Assembly: GCA_019084485.1 (NCBI GenBank)
Contig: JAHRFU010000050.1
Location: 62,001 to 126,000 of the forward strand
Direction: 5' to 3'
DNA length: 64,000 nucleotides
From: Desulforudis sp.
GTDB taxonomy: Bacteria; Bacillota; Desulfotomaculia; Desulfotomaculales; Desulforudaceae
Shown here: piece after piece, positions 29,638-39,330 of the stretch
Layout: the number at the start of each line of letters is the position of its first letter
How positions within the stretch are numbered: the stretch's first letter is position 1
The notes under the pieces: model-generated
Database searches by the model: none
Told to the model about the DNA's origin: nothing
The model's input: the letters and a program-made list of their open reading frames with translations, nothing else
Made by a program: the position numbers and the translations under genes

Positions 29638-30822
29638 ATGCTGACAAGAAAGTGGAAAATCGGGCTCGGGGTGGCGCTGGTCTCAGCGGTGATCGCCGGG
29701 GTATCCCTGGCGGGCAGCCTGAAAGGGGTTCCGGTGGAAACAGCGCGGATATCCGAGGGCGATCTGGCGGTCACCGTACGGGGTACAGGGGAGGTCAAGT
29801 TACGAGACCCGGTCTATGTTGTTTCCGAGGTGGGCGGCCGGGTGGCGACCGTTCCGGTCAAAGAAGGGGATCGCGTGGCTGCCGGCGACTTAATAATCGC
29901 TTTGGATACGGCGTTCCTTGAAGGCCGCTTAACCCAACTGACCGCGGAACGCCGGGCTTTGGAGGCGCAGCTGGCCGAAGCGCGGGAACAAACCGGCATT
30001 GCGCTGGAACTGGCGACCTTCGCGCTGAAGCAGGCCGAGACCGACCTGGAGCGGGCGGTTTTCCTGCACGAGCAGGCGGCCATAAGCAACAGGGAACTGG
30101 AAGCGGCACAGCTGGCCCGGAATGTAGCCGAACGCACGGCAAAACAGTCCGAAGTGGGACAATTGGGCGTAGCAACCTTGGCCGCTCAAGTGCAGGCCGC
30201 TACTGCCCTGGTTCGCCAGGCTGAACGGGAACTGGCTCTGGCCCGGGTCAGTGCCGGTATCGACGGCGTGATCCTGGCTCGAAACGTAGACCCGGGAGTA
30301 GTCATTGCTCCGGGGACCGCTTTGTTCACTCTTGGTGATCCTGAAGCACTGACCATAGAGGCCCGCATTGAACCGCGGGATGCAACTGCGGTGAAGAATG
30401 GACAGACAGTCCGGGTCACCCACCTGGCGGGTGGGGCCAGCGTGGCAACCGGTGTGGTAAACCGGGTGGCCACGACCGGGATCACCACGGTCTCTCCCCT
30501 GGGGGTGAAAGAGGCCAAGGCTGAGATCGAGATCGATGTTACGGACGGGATTGAGCATCTCAAAGCGGGCTATGGGGTAAACATCGAAATTCTGGTCGAC
30601 CAGACGGCGGCTGCGGCTGTCGTTCCGGAGTCGGCTGTGTTTCGCCAGGCTGGTCGGACGGTGCTGTTTGTGGTTCGGCAAGGGCAGGCGCAACTGGTCG
30701 AAGTGGTACCCGGCCGGCGCGCGGGCGGTTTGATCGAAGTCAGCGGTGAGATTAAGACCGGTGAGACGGTAATCGTCAACCCGCCGCCGGAGGTCAAGGA
30801 CGGCACCCGCGTCTCCCCATAG
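29638..30822 (+). CDS. efflux periplasmic adaptor/HlyD-family protein
   Basis: N-terminal TM helix, VKEGDRVAAGDLIIALD lipoyl-like motif, coiled coil, barrel domain; start re-set to MLTRKWK. Confidence 0.88.
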   Translation: MLTRKWKIGLGVALVSAVIAGVSLAGSLKGVPVETARISEGDLAVTVRGTGEVKLRDPVYVVSEVGGRVATVPVKEGDRVAAGDLIIALDTAFLEGRLTQLTAERRALEAQLAEAREQTGIALELATFALKQAETDLERAVFLHEQAAISNRELEAAQLARNVAERTAKQSEVGQLGVATLAAQVQAATALVRQAERELALARVSAGIDGVILARNVDPGVVIAPGTALFTLGDPEALTIEARIEPRDATAVKNGQTVRVTHLAGGASVATGVVNRVATTGITTVSPLGVKEAKAEIEIDVTDGIEHLKAGYGVNIEILVDQTAAAAVVPESAVFRQAGRTVLFVVRQGQAQLVEVVPGRRAGGLIEVSGEIKTGETVIVNPPPEVKDGTRVSP

Positions 30823-30932
30823 TTCAGCAGGGCAAGTGGGTATCATCCCTGCATAGCACTCTTCAGTTCAGAAAGACTAGTATTATCTAGGGTATCAGAA
30901 ATAGAAGAGGGTTTGAAGGGATTGATCCAGCG

Positions 30933-31382
30933 TTGAATCTCAATGACAGAGTGGCCATGGGCTTGATCGCGGGACTAACCGCCGGTGTGGCTATGAACGT
31001 CGTGAACCTAGCTGCTTTCTACTCGGGCATCGGAGAACTCCGCTACCTGGACTGGGCCGCTATCGTCATCTACGGCACAAAGCCGGTGAGCTTTGCCGAG
31101 GCTATTTTTGCCCTGATGGTTCAGATCATCTTCGTCGGTATCCTCGGTGTGGTATTTGCTTACCTGATTCGGGCCATCTCCAGCCGGAATCTCCTTCTTC
31201 GGGGATGGCTTTTTGGGGCTGCCGTATGGTTTTCGCTGTATGGCATTACCCTTTTGTTTAACGTGCACCAGACCATTCCGGTCAGGCTGGATACCGCACT
31301 AAATGACTTCGTGGGTGCTTCTGTGTTTGGCCTGGTGTTGGCGGCAGTGCTCCGCCGGCTTGCAGAAAGAACTACAGTTTAG
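30933..31382 (+). CDS. YqhR-like four-TM membrane protein
   Basis: Hydrophobic 149 aa; resembles the protein at 62453-62920 (both have FAYLIRAISSRNLLLRGWLFGA / AYIIAFTGRDYLLLKGLIFGA). Confidence 0.55.
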   Translation: MNLNDRVAMGLIAGLTAGVAMNVVNLAAFYSGIGELRYLDWAAIVIYGTKPVSFAEAIFALMVQIIFVGILGVVFAYLIRAISSRNLLLRGWLFGAAVWFSLYGITLLFNVHQTIPVRLDTALNDFVGASVFGLVLAAVLRRLAERTTV

Positions 31383-31432
31383 GCCCAGTAAGGATGTGGC
31401 ATATTATTGGCTACAGTACGGACTCTGGAAGG

Positions 31433-31466
31433 TGCAAAAAAAGGCTTCGATAAATCGGAAGCCTCG
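31433..31466 (-). terminator. terminator downstream of tRNA-Ala
   Basis: Minus strand AGGCTTCC-GATTTATC-GAAGCCTTTTTTT. Confidence 0.8.
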
Positions 31467-31475
31467 TGTTTACTA

Positions 31476-31551
31476 TGGTGGACCCGAGGGGGATCGAACC
31501 CCTGACCTCTAGAATGCGAGTCTAGCGCTCTCCCATCTGAGCTACGGGCCC
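31476..31551 (-). tRNA. tRNA-Ala (CGC)
   Basis: GGGCCCG...CTAGA-CTCGCAT-TCTAG...CGGGTCC-ACCA; G3-U70 pair present. Confidence 0.95.
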
Positions 31552-31648
31552 GTGCGAAAACCATTGTAGCATAGAAAGACCGGGGGCGCAAGCTGTACAG
31601 GTTGCATGGCTTGGCCCCTGGTCTTTCATCTTCGGTCGGCTTTAGCTC

Positions 31649-32218
31649 TTAGTGAGCGAAGACGTGCCGGTCAATCTGCGTGATGATGTCACGGCTCCAA
31701 ACCCAAGGATTGACCTTCACATATGGGTTCCAGAAGTACAGGGCACCTCCGCTCGGATCTTGGCCGGCGATGGCCTGCTCCGCGGCGCCCATCGATTCCG
31801 TACTGACAGAACGCCAAATGCTGCCGTTCGACACCGTACAGAAAGCCTTGGGCTGGTGCACAACACCCTTGACGGTGTTCGGGAAGTCCTTATGTTCCAC
31901 TCTGTTCAATATCACGGCACCGACTGCGACCTTGCCGGGCTGAGACTCCGTAGCTGCTTCCGCTTCGATCACTCTGGCCAGCAGTATCTTGTCATCCTGG
32001 TTTACCTTGATTCCACGGCTTGCTGCGGATTCGTTTCGACTCGCGTCGGCTTCCACTGCCTCCTCCACGGCTGCGGCCGTCTGAACAGGCACCACCCGTT
32101 CATTGGCTGCGGCGTAGCCGGCGATACCAATCGTCAGTGAGAACGCAAACAGGTACGCAACACAGGCTGTGGCAATGCGTCTATGGGTTGAATTTTGCCA
32201 CATAAAGTTAATAGCCAT
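31649..32218 (-). CDS. cell-wall hydrolase, SleB-like
   Basis: LLARVIEAEAATESQPGKVAVGAVILNRVEHKDFPNTVKGVVHQPKAFCTV. Confidence 0.9.
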   Translation of the reverse strand: MAINFMWQNSTHRRIATACVAYLFAFSLTIGIAGYAAANERVVPVQTAAAVEEAVEADASRNESAASRGIKVNQDDKILLARVIEAEAATESQPGKVAVGAVILNRVEHKDFPNTVKGVVHQPKAFCTVSNGSIWRSVSTESMGAAEQAIAGQDPSGGALYFWNPYVKVNPWVWSRDIITQIDRHVFAH

Positions 32219-32335
32219 CGTTTTTACTCCCCTTCGTTTGTTAGACGTGGCTCAGTTGAAGAGTATAAACGAATGTTCCTAGTAAGGTCAACGGTAAGTG
32301 GTGGGACTCCAGGAAAGGTTGTGAAACGGGGGCTG

Positions 32336-32372
32336 CAAAAAAAGAGCCCCGCGCCGAGGCACGGGGTCGCCT
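32336..32372 (-). terminator. rho-independent terminator
   Basis: Minus strand GACCCCGTGCCTCGGCGCGGGGCTCTTTTTTT. Confidence 0.7.
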
Positions 32373-32405
32373 GAAGGTATTCAATTTAATGGTGAAAACT
32401 AACCC

Positions 32406-32744
32406 CTATAATCCAATTGTATGCGCGGGTTCTGCGTTATGATTCTTTTTATTGCGAATTACGGCGTCTTCTGCGTAGTCACTCGAGACCAAGTAAAGGT
32501 TGACCCACAGTTCGTGCTCATTGGTCTTGCCGACCAACTCGCCGGCTAGGTTCTTGAACTTGCGATGCACCCGATCCTTGAAGGATGAAAAGTCGATGAG
32601 CATGTCCATTACATCCTTCTGACTGTAGGTCGCACCCTCGCGCAGGGCCTTAGTCAAAGCACCCACCCCCTGGGTCAGATTATACCACAATATCCATAAT
32701 ATGTTAATAGTAAATACAGAAATAATGGACCCGACCGGGCCCAT
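32406..32744 (-). CDS. hypothetical protein
   Basis: Coding-like C-terminus MLIDFSSFKDRVHRKFKNLAGELVGKTNEHELWVNLYLV; true start probably downstream of the ORF-track start. Confidence 0.5.
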   Translation of the reverse strand: MGPVGSIISVFTINILWILWYNLTQGVGALTKALREGATYSQKDVMDMLIDFSSFKDRVHRKFKNLAGELVGKTNEHELWVNLYLVSSDYAEDAVIRNKKNHNAEPAHTIGL

Positions 32745-32777
32745 TATTTTCTATCAAACGTTGTTGTAAGCCGGGGT

Positions 32778-33521
32778 TCAGAAACTGGTGTTTCCGGCAC
32801 TGCCGATGTTCTGTCCCATAAGGCTACCGGAAGCCATGTTCTGGTTGGCCATTCCGCTCATTTGATTGGAGCCGAAAGTACCGCTGAGGTTACTCATGTT
32901 CGCAGCGTTGGTGCCGATGTTGCTGTAGTTCCCCAGGTTCGCGTTGTTGCCGAAAGATCCCAGGTTGGCGTTGGTCGCAAAGGCGTTGCTGTAGTTTCCA
33001 AGATTACCGAGTGAGGACGCCCCAAGGTTCGGACCGTACTGACCGCCGAAGTTTTGACCGGCCGAGATTCCGTAGTTGGCACCCGCATAGGGGCTACTCT
33101 GTGCAGTTCCGATGTTCTGGCCGTAGATGTTGCTACTGTAGGGGCTGGCAAACGCGGAGCCGAAGGTGCCGTAGCCGCCCTGATTACCAAGCTGGCCGGT
33201 TCCACCGTACTGACCGTACTGACTGTACGGCTGCGCGCCAAACTGATGCTGGCCGATACCGTAATTGGGCGTGGTCTGGTAGCCTGCTGCTCCGGTACCG
33301 GCTCCGAACTGGGTGTTCTGCGTCATGGGGGACAACTGTTGGGCCATGCTGGAGAGCTGGTTAATGCTCGTGCTCATGCTGTGCGCGATCTGATTCAGCC
33401 GCTGGAGCTGTGCCGCATTGTGCTGTTCGGCCTGTGAGAGTTGGTTGGCCATGCTGGTAATGTTGTTAAGATCCTGACGCATGTTGCTCAGCTGCTGCTG
33501 AATCTGGTTCATTTGGAACAT
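32778..33521 (-). CDS. low-complexity Q/N/G/Y/S-rich protein with coiled-coil N-terminus
   Basis: MFQMNQIQQQLSNMRQDLNNITSMANQLSQ... then NYGIGQHQFGAQPYSQYGQYGGTGQLGNQGGYG...; RBS-like aaggaggcc upstream. Confidence 0.8.
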   Translation of the reverse strand: MFQMNQIQQQLSNMRQDLNNITSMANQLSQAEQHNAAQLQRLNQIAHSMSTSINQLSSMAQQLSPMTQNTQFGAGTGAAGYQTTPNYGIGQHQFGAQPYSQYGQYGGTGQLGNQGGYGTFGSAFASPYSSNIYGQNIGTAQSSPYAGANYGISAGQNFGGQYGPNLGASSLGNLGNYSNAFATNANLGSFGNNANLGNYSNIGTNAANMSNLSGTFGSNQMSGMANQNMASGSLMGQNIGSAGNTSF

Positions 33522-33603
33522 AGTTGAAGGCCTCCTTCTTGCCGTTTTTCTTATTATTCACTTTATTACCAGCAATATTAGTGGAACATCATGGTCAAAT
33601 CCG

Positions 33604-35127
33604 CTATTTCTTGTAAACATCGGCAAGATAGAAGCCACCGGTCGGTTGGAGGATCAGGCCGTGTATCTCCGGTCGGTAGGCGGCGGAGTGGATGCTGTGA
33701 TTCAGTACCACCCATGGAATGTCATCAATGATTATCTCTTGAGCCTGCTCGTATAGATGCGCTCGGGTTTCCCGGTTCGAAACCTGCCGGGCCCGGGTCA
33801 GCAGCGCATCCACATGGGCGTTGGAATACCGAGCCCCGTTCATCCCGTTGGCAATCTGTGGGGTAGAAAGGAGGTTATAAAGGAAGTCATCCGGGTCACC
33901 GTTTTCACTGATCCAGCCAAACAAAAAGGCGTCTCCGTCCTGATTTTTGATCGCTTCCTTGCATTCCTCCCAGTCGTATGCCGTAATCTTCACCTTAAAA
34001 CCGACTTTTTCTAACTGAACGGCCACGGCATCGGCCAGCGCAAGACCGCCCGCCGGATTGTAGGGACGGGTGCCGTGATAGGTAATCAGGGTGATTTCTG
34101 TACCGTCATAGGCCTCCTCAGTGAGTAACTGCTTAGCTTCCTCAGGGTTGAAGGTCATTTTGGTCTTTGAAGTATGTCCCAGGACCCCGGGCGGCAGGTG
34201 AGTGCGTGCCGGGACGACTTCGCCCGGGTAGAGTTCCCTGATAATCGCATTGCGGTCAATCGCGTAAGCCGCGGCCTGACGTAGCTGTAGATTGTCAAAG
34301 GGCTTGCGGTTGGTATAAAATGCAAGGTAACTCAGATCCAGGGCGCCTAATTCCACAGTCTCTAGTTGGCGGCTGCCGATGGTGTCAACCATTCCAAGAC
34401 CCTCGGCAACGTCCGCCTTCCGGTCGTTGAGCGCCTTGAGGCGGGCTTTTGGCTCAGTTATGGTTTTGAAGATGATGTGTTCGGTACGCGGGGCGCCGGT
34501 TCGATATTCCGGAAAGGCCTCTAACAAGACCATTTCGGCATTAGCCTCTGCGATCCGATACGGACCCGATCCTACCGGCCGATCCGGTTCCGACCCGGAC
34601 TTTACGATTGCGGCCGCGGGCATGGCCAGGTTCTGGGACAGAGGTGCATAGGGATAGCGCAGCTGCAGCACTAGGGTCAGGTCGTCCTTGGTTTCAGCCT
34701 TTTCGATCGGTTCGTAGATGATCCCGGCATAGGGATACAATTCACTTCCGGCGTTCAGTTGCTGTTCGATACAGGACTTAACACTGTTGGCATCCAGAGG
34801 CGTACCATCATGAAACCGGAGGTTTTCGCGGATCTGAAATGTCCAGCGTCGACCGTCGCCTGAGATCTCGTATTTGCTTGCGATAGCCGGTTCCACCTCG
34901 CTGCTGCCCGGCTTAAAACGTAGCAACCCCTCGTACACGTTAATTAGAACCGGGATCGGGGTTTCGTCGCTAATCCGCCTGGGATCCAGCGTCGCCGGCT
35001 CCGCCGTTAGAATGTAAACCAGGCTGTCGGGTGCTTCCATCGGTAGTTCGCCGTCCGGCTTGACTAATAAGGCAATAGCCGACAGCAACAACACTGCGGC
35101 CAGGATGGCACGGAAGGTCAAACGCAT
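33604..35127 (-). CDS. ABC transporter substrate-binding protein, family 5
   Basis: EPATLDPRRISDETPIPVLINVYEGLLRFKPGSSEVEPAIASKYEIS...WTFQIRENLRFHDGTPLDANSV. Confidence 0.9.
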   Translation of the reverse strand: MRLTFRAILAAVLLLSAIALLVKPDGELPMEAPDSLVYILTAEPATLDPRRISDETPIPVLINVYEGLLRFKPGSSEVEPAIASKYEISGDGRRWTFQIRENLRFHDGTPLDANSVKSCIEQQLNAGSELYPYAGIIYEPIEKAETKDDLTLVLQLRYPYAPLSQNLAMPAAAIVKSGSEPDRPVGSGPYRIAEANAEMVLLEAFPEYRTGAPRTEHIIFKTITEPKARLKALNDRKADVAEGLGMVDTIGSRQLETVELGALDLSYLAFYTNRKPFDNLQLRQAAAYAIDRNAIIRELYPGEVVPARTHLPPGVLGHTSKTKMTFNPEEAKQLLTEEAYDGTEITLITYHGTRPYNPAGGLALADAVAVQLEKVGFKVKITAYDWEECKEAIKNQDGDAFLFGWISENGDPDDFLYNLLSTPQIANGMNGARYSNAHVDALLTRARQVSNRETRAHLYEQAQEIIIDDIPWVVLNHSIHSAAYRPEIHGLILQPTGGFYLADVYKK

Positions 35128-35312
35128 GATTCCAGCCCCTTTGCGGTTTAACTATAGTATTCGTCCCATATATGGAAATACCTTCCTGAATGTAATGTTA
35201 TGGATGGGGGATAATCCCGGCGGTTTATTTTCCGGGAAGTGGTCAATGCTAAAATGTCAGGCATTCATTAACTATTTGGGGCAGATTGCGAATCGAGTGG
35301 AGGTAGTTTAGG

Positions 35313-36161
35313 GTGGGTATATTGTTCGGACCGGGCGGGAATTCTCAGTCCTTCTATGAAGCTCATAAGTCCTCGCTCGACGCGCCGCAATGGATTCGGA
35401 AACAGGGGTTGGGCGCCTATGAGTACCAGTGTGTCCGGGGCGTAAACATCGGAGAGGCCATGGCGGTTAAGCTGGGTGAAGAGGCCGTCCGCAACGGAAT
35501 CGCGCTAAGCATTCACGCCCCTTACTATATCAATTTCGCGACGAGTGACCCGGCTCTGCTCGTCAAAACAAAAAAGCACCTCCTGAATTCGTTACGGGCG
35601 GCACGGTGGATGGGGGCGACCAGGGTGGTTTTCCATCCCGGGGCGGCCGGCCCGGACCGTGTGGCTGCGCTTGAACGGGCCAAAGAGGGGGTCGCTCAAG
35701 TCATCGACCAGGCTGCCGACGAAAATCTTGATGATATTGTTCTGGCCCCGGAAACCCTTGGTAAAATGTCTTATCTGGGACTGCTGGACGAGGTGTTGGA
35801 GCTGTGCACCCTGTCTCCGACAATGCTTCCCACCATAGACTTCGGCCACATCCACGCCATCACTCAGGGATCCCTCACCGACCGTCAGGCGTACGCAGCC
35901 GTCCTTGACCGGGTCGTGGGGCGCCTGGGTGAAGAGCGGGCCAGGCGGATGCATATGCACTTCAGCCCGGTTGAATTCACAGCGGTCGGCGAACGGAAGC
36001 ACTGGTCGATCAAAGACGGCTATGGGCCGGACTTCTGGCCGCTGGCGGAGGAGTTGGCGGAGCGTGGTTATGCCCCCATTCTGATCTGCGAGTCAAAAGG
36101 AACCCAAGCAGAAGATGCACTTACTTATCAGCAGACATATTATGCAGCCATAGGGGCATGA
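35313..36161 (+). CDS. endonuclease IV-like TIM-barrel protein
   Basis: LSIHAPYYINFATSD..., RVVFHPGAAG, LAPETLGKMSYLG, PTIDFGHIHA, MHMHFSPVEF metal-ligand pattern. Confidence 0.85.
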   Translation: MGILFGPGGNSQSFYEAHKSSLDAPQWIRKQGLGAYEYQCVRGVNIGEAMAVKLGEEAVRNGIALSIHAPYYINFATSDPALLVKTKKHLLNSLRAARWMGATRVVFHPGAAGPDRVAALERAKEGVAQVIDQAADENLDDIVLAPETLGKMSYLGLLDEVLELCTLSPTMLPTIDFGHIHAITQGSLTDRQAYAAVLDRVVGRLGEERARRMHMHFSPVEFTAVGERKHWSIKDGYGPDFWPLAEELAERGYAPILICESKGTQAEDALTYQQTYYAAIGA

Positions 36162-36280
36162 AACTGAAAAATTGCTTGCTTTTTGGTTACCTTACTATAT
36201 AATAGTTTCCGTTGCAGAATTTCTCTCACCAGGTAAACGGGTTTCCTAATTCGACCCGTTTGAAAGGGGGCTTATTGGCG

Positions 36281-36736
36281 GTGCTACCTACTCCTAAGAA
36301 ATACATGGTAACTGCGGCCGGTGCCGAGGGTACCAGCAAACTGAATGCTTTTGACAACGCTCTCCTCCAGGCCGGAATCGGAAACATTAACCTGATCCGG
36401 GTTTCCAGTATTTTACCTCCGGATGCTGAGTTTGACGCCGATCTCCGGTTTCCACTAGGCGCGTTGGTCCCGACGGCTTACGGTTCCATCACCAGTGACA
36501 TTCCCGGTGAACTGATTGCGGCGGCGGTTGGTGTGGCCGTTAGCGAGACCTTCGGAGTGATTATGGAATTCGCCGGGAAATGTAGCGGCCAGGAGGCCCA
36601 TGCGGCTGTCAGCGGGATGCTGGACGAGGCCTTTGCCACGCGCGGACTGAAAATCGTGGAAAGGAAGATTGCAGCCTGTGAGCACCGGGTGAACCAGGTA
36701 GGGTGCTGCTTAGCTGCTGTTCCATTGTGGTATTAA
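36281..36736 (+). CDS. pyruvoyl-dependent arginine decarboxylase
   Basis: IRVSSILPPDAEF self-cleavage motif; EFAGKCSGQEAHAAV; upstream of speE and speB. Confidence 0.9.
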   Translation: MLPTPKKYMVTAAGAEGTSKLNAFDNALLQAGIGNINLIRVSSILPPDAEFDADLRFPLGALVPTAYGSITSDIPGELIAAAVGVAVSETFGVIMEFAGKCSGQEAHAAVSGMLDEAFATRGLKIVERKIAACEHRVNQVGCCLAAVPLWY

Positions 36737-36784
36737 GAAGACATTGACCATCCTATAAATGTTTGCCGCAGGGAGGGAAATACA

Positions 36785-37624
36785 TTGGATTTATGGTTCA
36801 CAGAAAAACAGAGTGACTTTTTGGCGACCAGTTATCGTGTCCGCCGGACGCTGCACGCAGAGCAGACCCCTTTTCAGGACCTTGCGGTGCTGGACACCGT
36901 GCCGTTTGGGCGCATGCTGGTGCTCGACGGATTCGTCCAAACCACAATCGGTGATGAGTTTATCTACCACGAGATGATCACGCACGTGCCGTTGAACAGC
37001 CATCCGGCCCCGAAGAAGGTACTGATCATCGGCGGCGGCGATGGCGGAACCATGCGTGAAGTGGTGAAGCACTCAGCGGTCGAGAAATGCATCCAGGTTG
37101 AGATCGATGAAAGAGTAGTGGAGGTCTCCAAGCAGTACCTTCCCGAGATTGCCTGCGGTTTTGAGAGTCCCAAGGGTGAGTTGATTATTGATGACGGGAT
37201 CAAGTATGTCCAGGATCACCCGGACACGTTTGACGTGATCATCATCGATTCCACCGATCCGGTAGGTCCTGCCGTCGGTCTTTTCAGCCGTGAGTTTTAT
37301 GCTTCAGTACACCGTGCGCTCAAAGAGGACGGGCTCTTTGTGGCCCAGAGCGAGTCACCGAACGATGAACTGAAACTGATTGCCCGGATCAACCGGGATC
37401 TGAGGGAGTTATTCGGGCTGAGCCGTACCTACCTGGCGCATATCCAGACCTACCCCGGAACGATGTGGAGTTTCACCATCGGTTCCAAGAAATACGACCC
37501 GAAGAAAGTGGACCCCGCCAAGATTGAGGAAATCAAAGGCCTTCGGTACTATACACCGGAACTGCATGTAGGTGCCTTCGTGTTGCCGCGCTTTGTTCTG
37601 GATGGACTGAAGGAGCAGGGTTAA
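36785..37624 (+). CDS. speE: spermidine synthase
   Basis: LDGFVQTTIGDEFIYHEMITHVPLNSHPAPKKVLIIGGGDGGTMREVVKH. Confidence 0.95.
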   Translation: MDLWFTEKQSDFLATSYRVRRTLHAEQTPFQDLAVLDTVPFGRMLVLDGFVQTTIGDEFIYHEMITHVPLNSHPAPKKVLIIGGGDGGTMREVVKHSAVEKCIQVEIDERVVEVSKQYLPEIACGFESPKGELIIDDGIKYVQDHPDTFDVIIIDSTDPVGPAVGLFSREFYASVHRALKEDGLFVAQSESPNDELKLIARINRDLRELFGLSRTYLAHIQTYPGTMWSFTIGSKKYDPKKVDPAKIEEIKGLRYYTPELHVGAFVLPRFVLDGLKEQG

Positions 37625-37628
37625 GACC

Positions 37629-38540
37629 GTGCTGAAATGGACCACCAAACAATGCGATTTTATGGCTGCGGGATCGGACTATCAGCGTTCTTCCATGGTT
37701 ATCGTCGGGGCACCGCTGGACAGTACCACTTCTTTCCGCGGCGGCACCAGGCTCGGACCGCGGGCGATCCGTGAGATGTCCTACAATCTTGAGGATTACA
37801 GCATCGAGTTAGGCAGCGAAATCTCGAACGTCACCTTTTTTGACGCGGGCGATCTGGAATTCCCGTTGGGCTACCTGGAGGAAAGTCTAAATCGGATCGA
37901 GCAGGTGGCCGACCGAATCGTGGGCGACGGCAAGATTCCGGTTTTCCTGGGCGGAGAACACCTGATCACCCTGCCGATCGTCAAGGCCGTGGCCAAGCAC
38001 TATCCCGAGTTGGTAGTGATCCACCTTGACGCCCATGCTGACCTGCGCGAGGAGTACTTGGGTGCCAAGCTCTCCCACGCCACGGTGATGCGCCGGGTGA
38101 GTGAGATCGTCAGCCCGTCCAACCTGTTTCAGTTCGGAGTGCGTTCGGCCACCCGGGAAGAGATCATCTTTGCCCGGGACAACGGGTACATGTCCATCGA
38201 CGATGTCCTCGGCGGTCTGGAGGAAGTGACCCCGATCCTCAAGGGCCGGCCTGTGTACCTTACCCTGGACATCGACGTGGTGGACCCGGCCTTTGCGCCC
38301 GGTGTCGGCACACCGGAGCCGGGCGGCATTGATTCCCGCGAGTTGTTGCAATCGGTATACTATCTATATGATCTCAATGTGGTGGGGCTGGATATTGTCG
38401 AGGTTAACCCCACTTATGACGTGTCCGGACGAACCGCGGCACTGGCGGCTAAAGTACTTAGAGAGGCCATAATTTGCTGTGGTGCGGGCAGACGGGGGAA
38501 AATCAAAATTGTGGAGAACAATAAACATCATAACAGTTGA
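37629..38540 (+). CDS. speB: agmatinase
   Basis: VIHLDAHADLREEYLGAKLSHATVMRR, LTLDIDVVDPAFAPGVGTPEPGG. Confidence 0.95.
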   Translation: MLKWTTKQCDFMAAGSDYQRSSMVIVGAPLDSTTSFRGGTRLGPRAIREMSYNLEDYSIELGSEISNVTFFDAGDLEFPLGYLEESLNRIEQVADRIVGDGKIPVFLGGEHLITLPIVKAVAKHYPELVVIHLDAHADLREEYLGAKLSHATVMRRVSEIVSPSNLFQFGVRSATREEIIFARDNGYMSIDDVLGGLEEVTPILKGRPVYLTLDIDVVDPAFAPGVGTPEPGGIDSRELLQSVYYLYDLNVVGLDIVEVNPTYDVSGRTAALAAKVLREAIICCGAGRRGKIKIVENNKHHNS

Positions 38541-38565
38541 CTTTTATTTGGGCCTTCGGTATACT
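38537..38565 (+). promoter_or_regulatory. sigma-A-type promoter for the tRNA cluster
   Basis: TTGACT-N17-TATACT ending 15 nt upstream of tRNA-Asp. Confidence 0.85.
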
Positions 38566-38579
38566 AAGGCTTGCGGCAC

Positions 38580-38658
38580 GGAGCTGTGGTGTAGTCAGGT
38601 CTAACATGTCTGCCTGTCACGCAGAAGATCGAGGGTTCGAATCCCTTCAGCTCCGCCA
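38580..38658 (+). tRNA. tRNA-Asp (GTC)
   Basis: GGAGCTG...TCTGC-CTGTCAC-GCAGA...CAGCTCC-GCCA. Confidence 0.95.
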
Positions 38659-38802
38659 CTTTAAGTCACTAATGCAAGGCTAAATGCCTTGCTTATTTTT
38701 GGGGACCGGGAGCAGAGTTGGCACTTGCAAAAAAGCGTGAACGGTGCTAAAATGAGTTCTGCGGTACGTCCGTTGGCAGACAGTGGGCTGCCGGTATTTT
38801 AG

Positions 38803-38878
<76 letters not shown>

Positions 38879-38892
38879 TAATGGTTTTAAAT

Positions 38893-38967
38893 GCGGAAGT
38901 AGCTCAGTGGTAGAGCATCGCCTTGCCAAGGCGAGGGTCGAGGGTTCGAATCCCTTCTTCCGCTCCA
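38893..38967 (+). tRNA. tRNA-Gly (GCC)
   Basis: GCGGAAG...TCGCC-TTGCCAA-GGCGA...CTTCCGC-TCCA. Confidence 0.95.
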
Positions 38968-38978
38968 TAAGATTAAGG

Positions 38979-39008
38979 GAACCTCCTCTGATGAGGAGGT
39001 TTTTCTTC
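38979..39008 (+). terminator. terminator after tRNA cluster
   Basis: AACCTCCTC-TGAT-GAGGAGGTTTTTCTT. Confidence 0.85.
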
Positions 39009-39330
39009 TGTGTAAGCTGTTTGTGTTTGCTTCGTTGGGTAACGGATCGGCCACAGGCAGGGCAAGCGCACAACCCTTTCCGTCGAACGTGTTGCCGTTA
39101 ACTCAAAATTAAGACTGGTATAATGGTTTCTTCACATTCCGCAGCTATCATTACCCTTGGAAACGACTGGCGGGTAGGTGGTGGGGTAATGCGGGTGCTA
39201 GTGGTTGACGGATGAACCGTTTCAAAGCGGATTATCGACAAAGAAACCAGTAGCATATACCGAGGGTTAGCGCATAGAATAGAGTTATGTTCTTTAAGGT
39301 TACGTCCGGACTATAAGGAGGTGGAACTCA

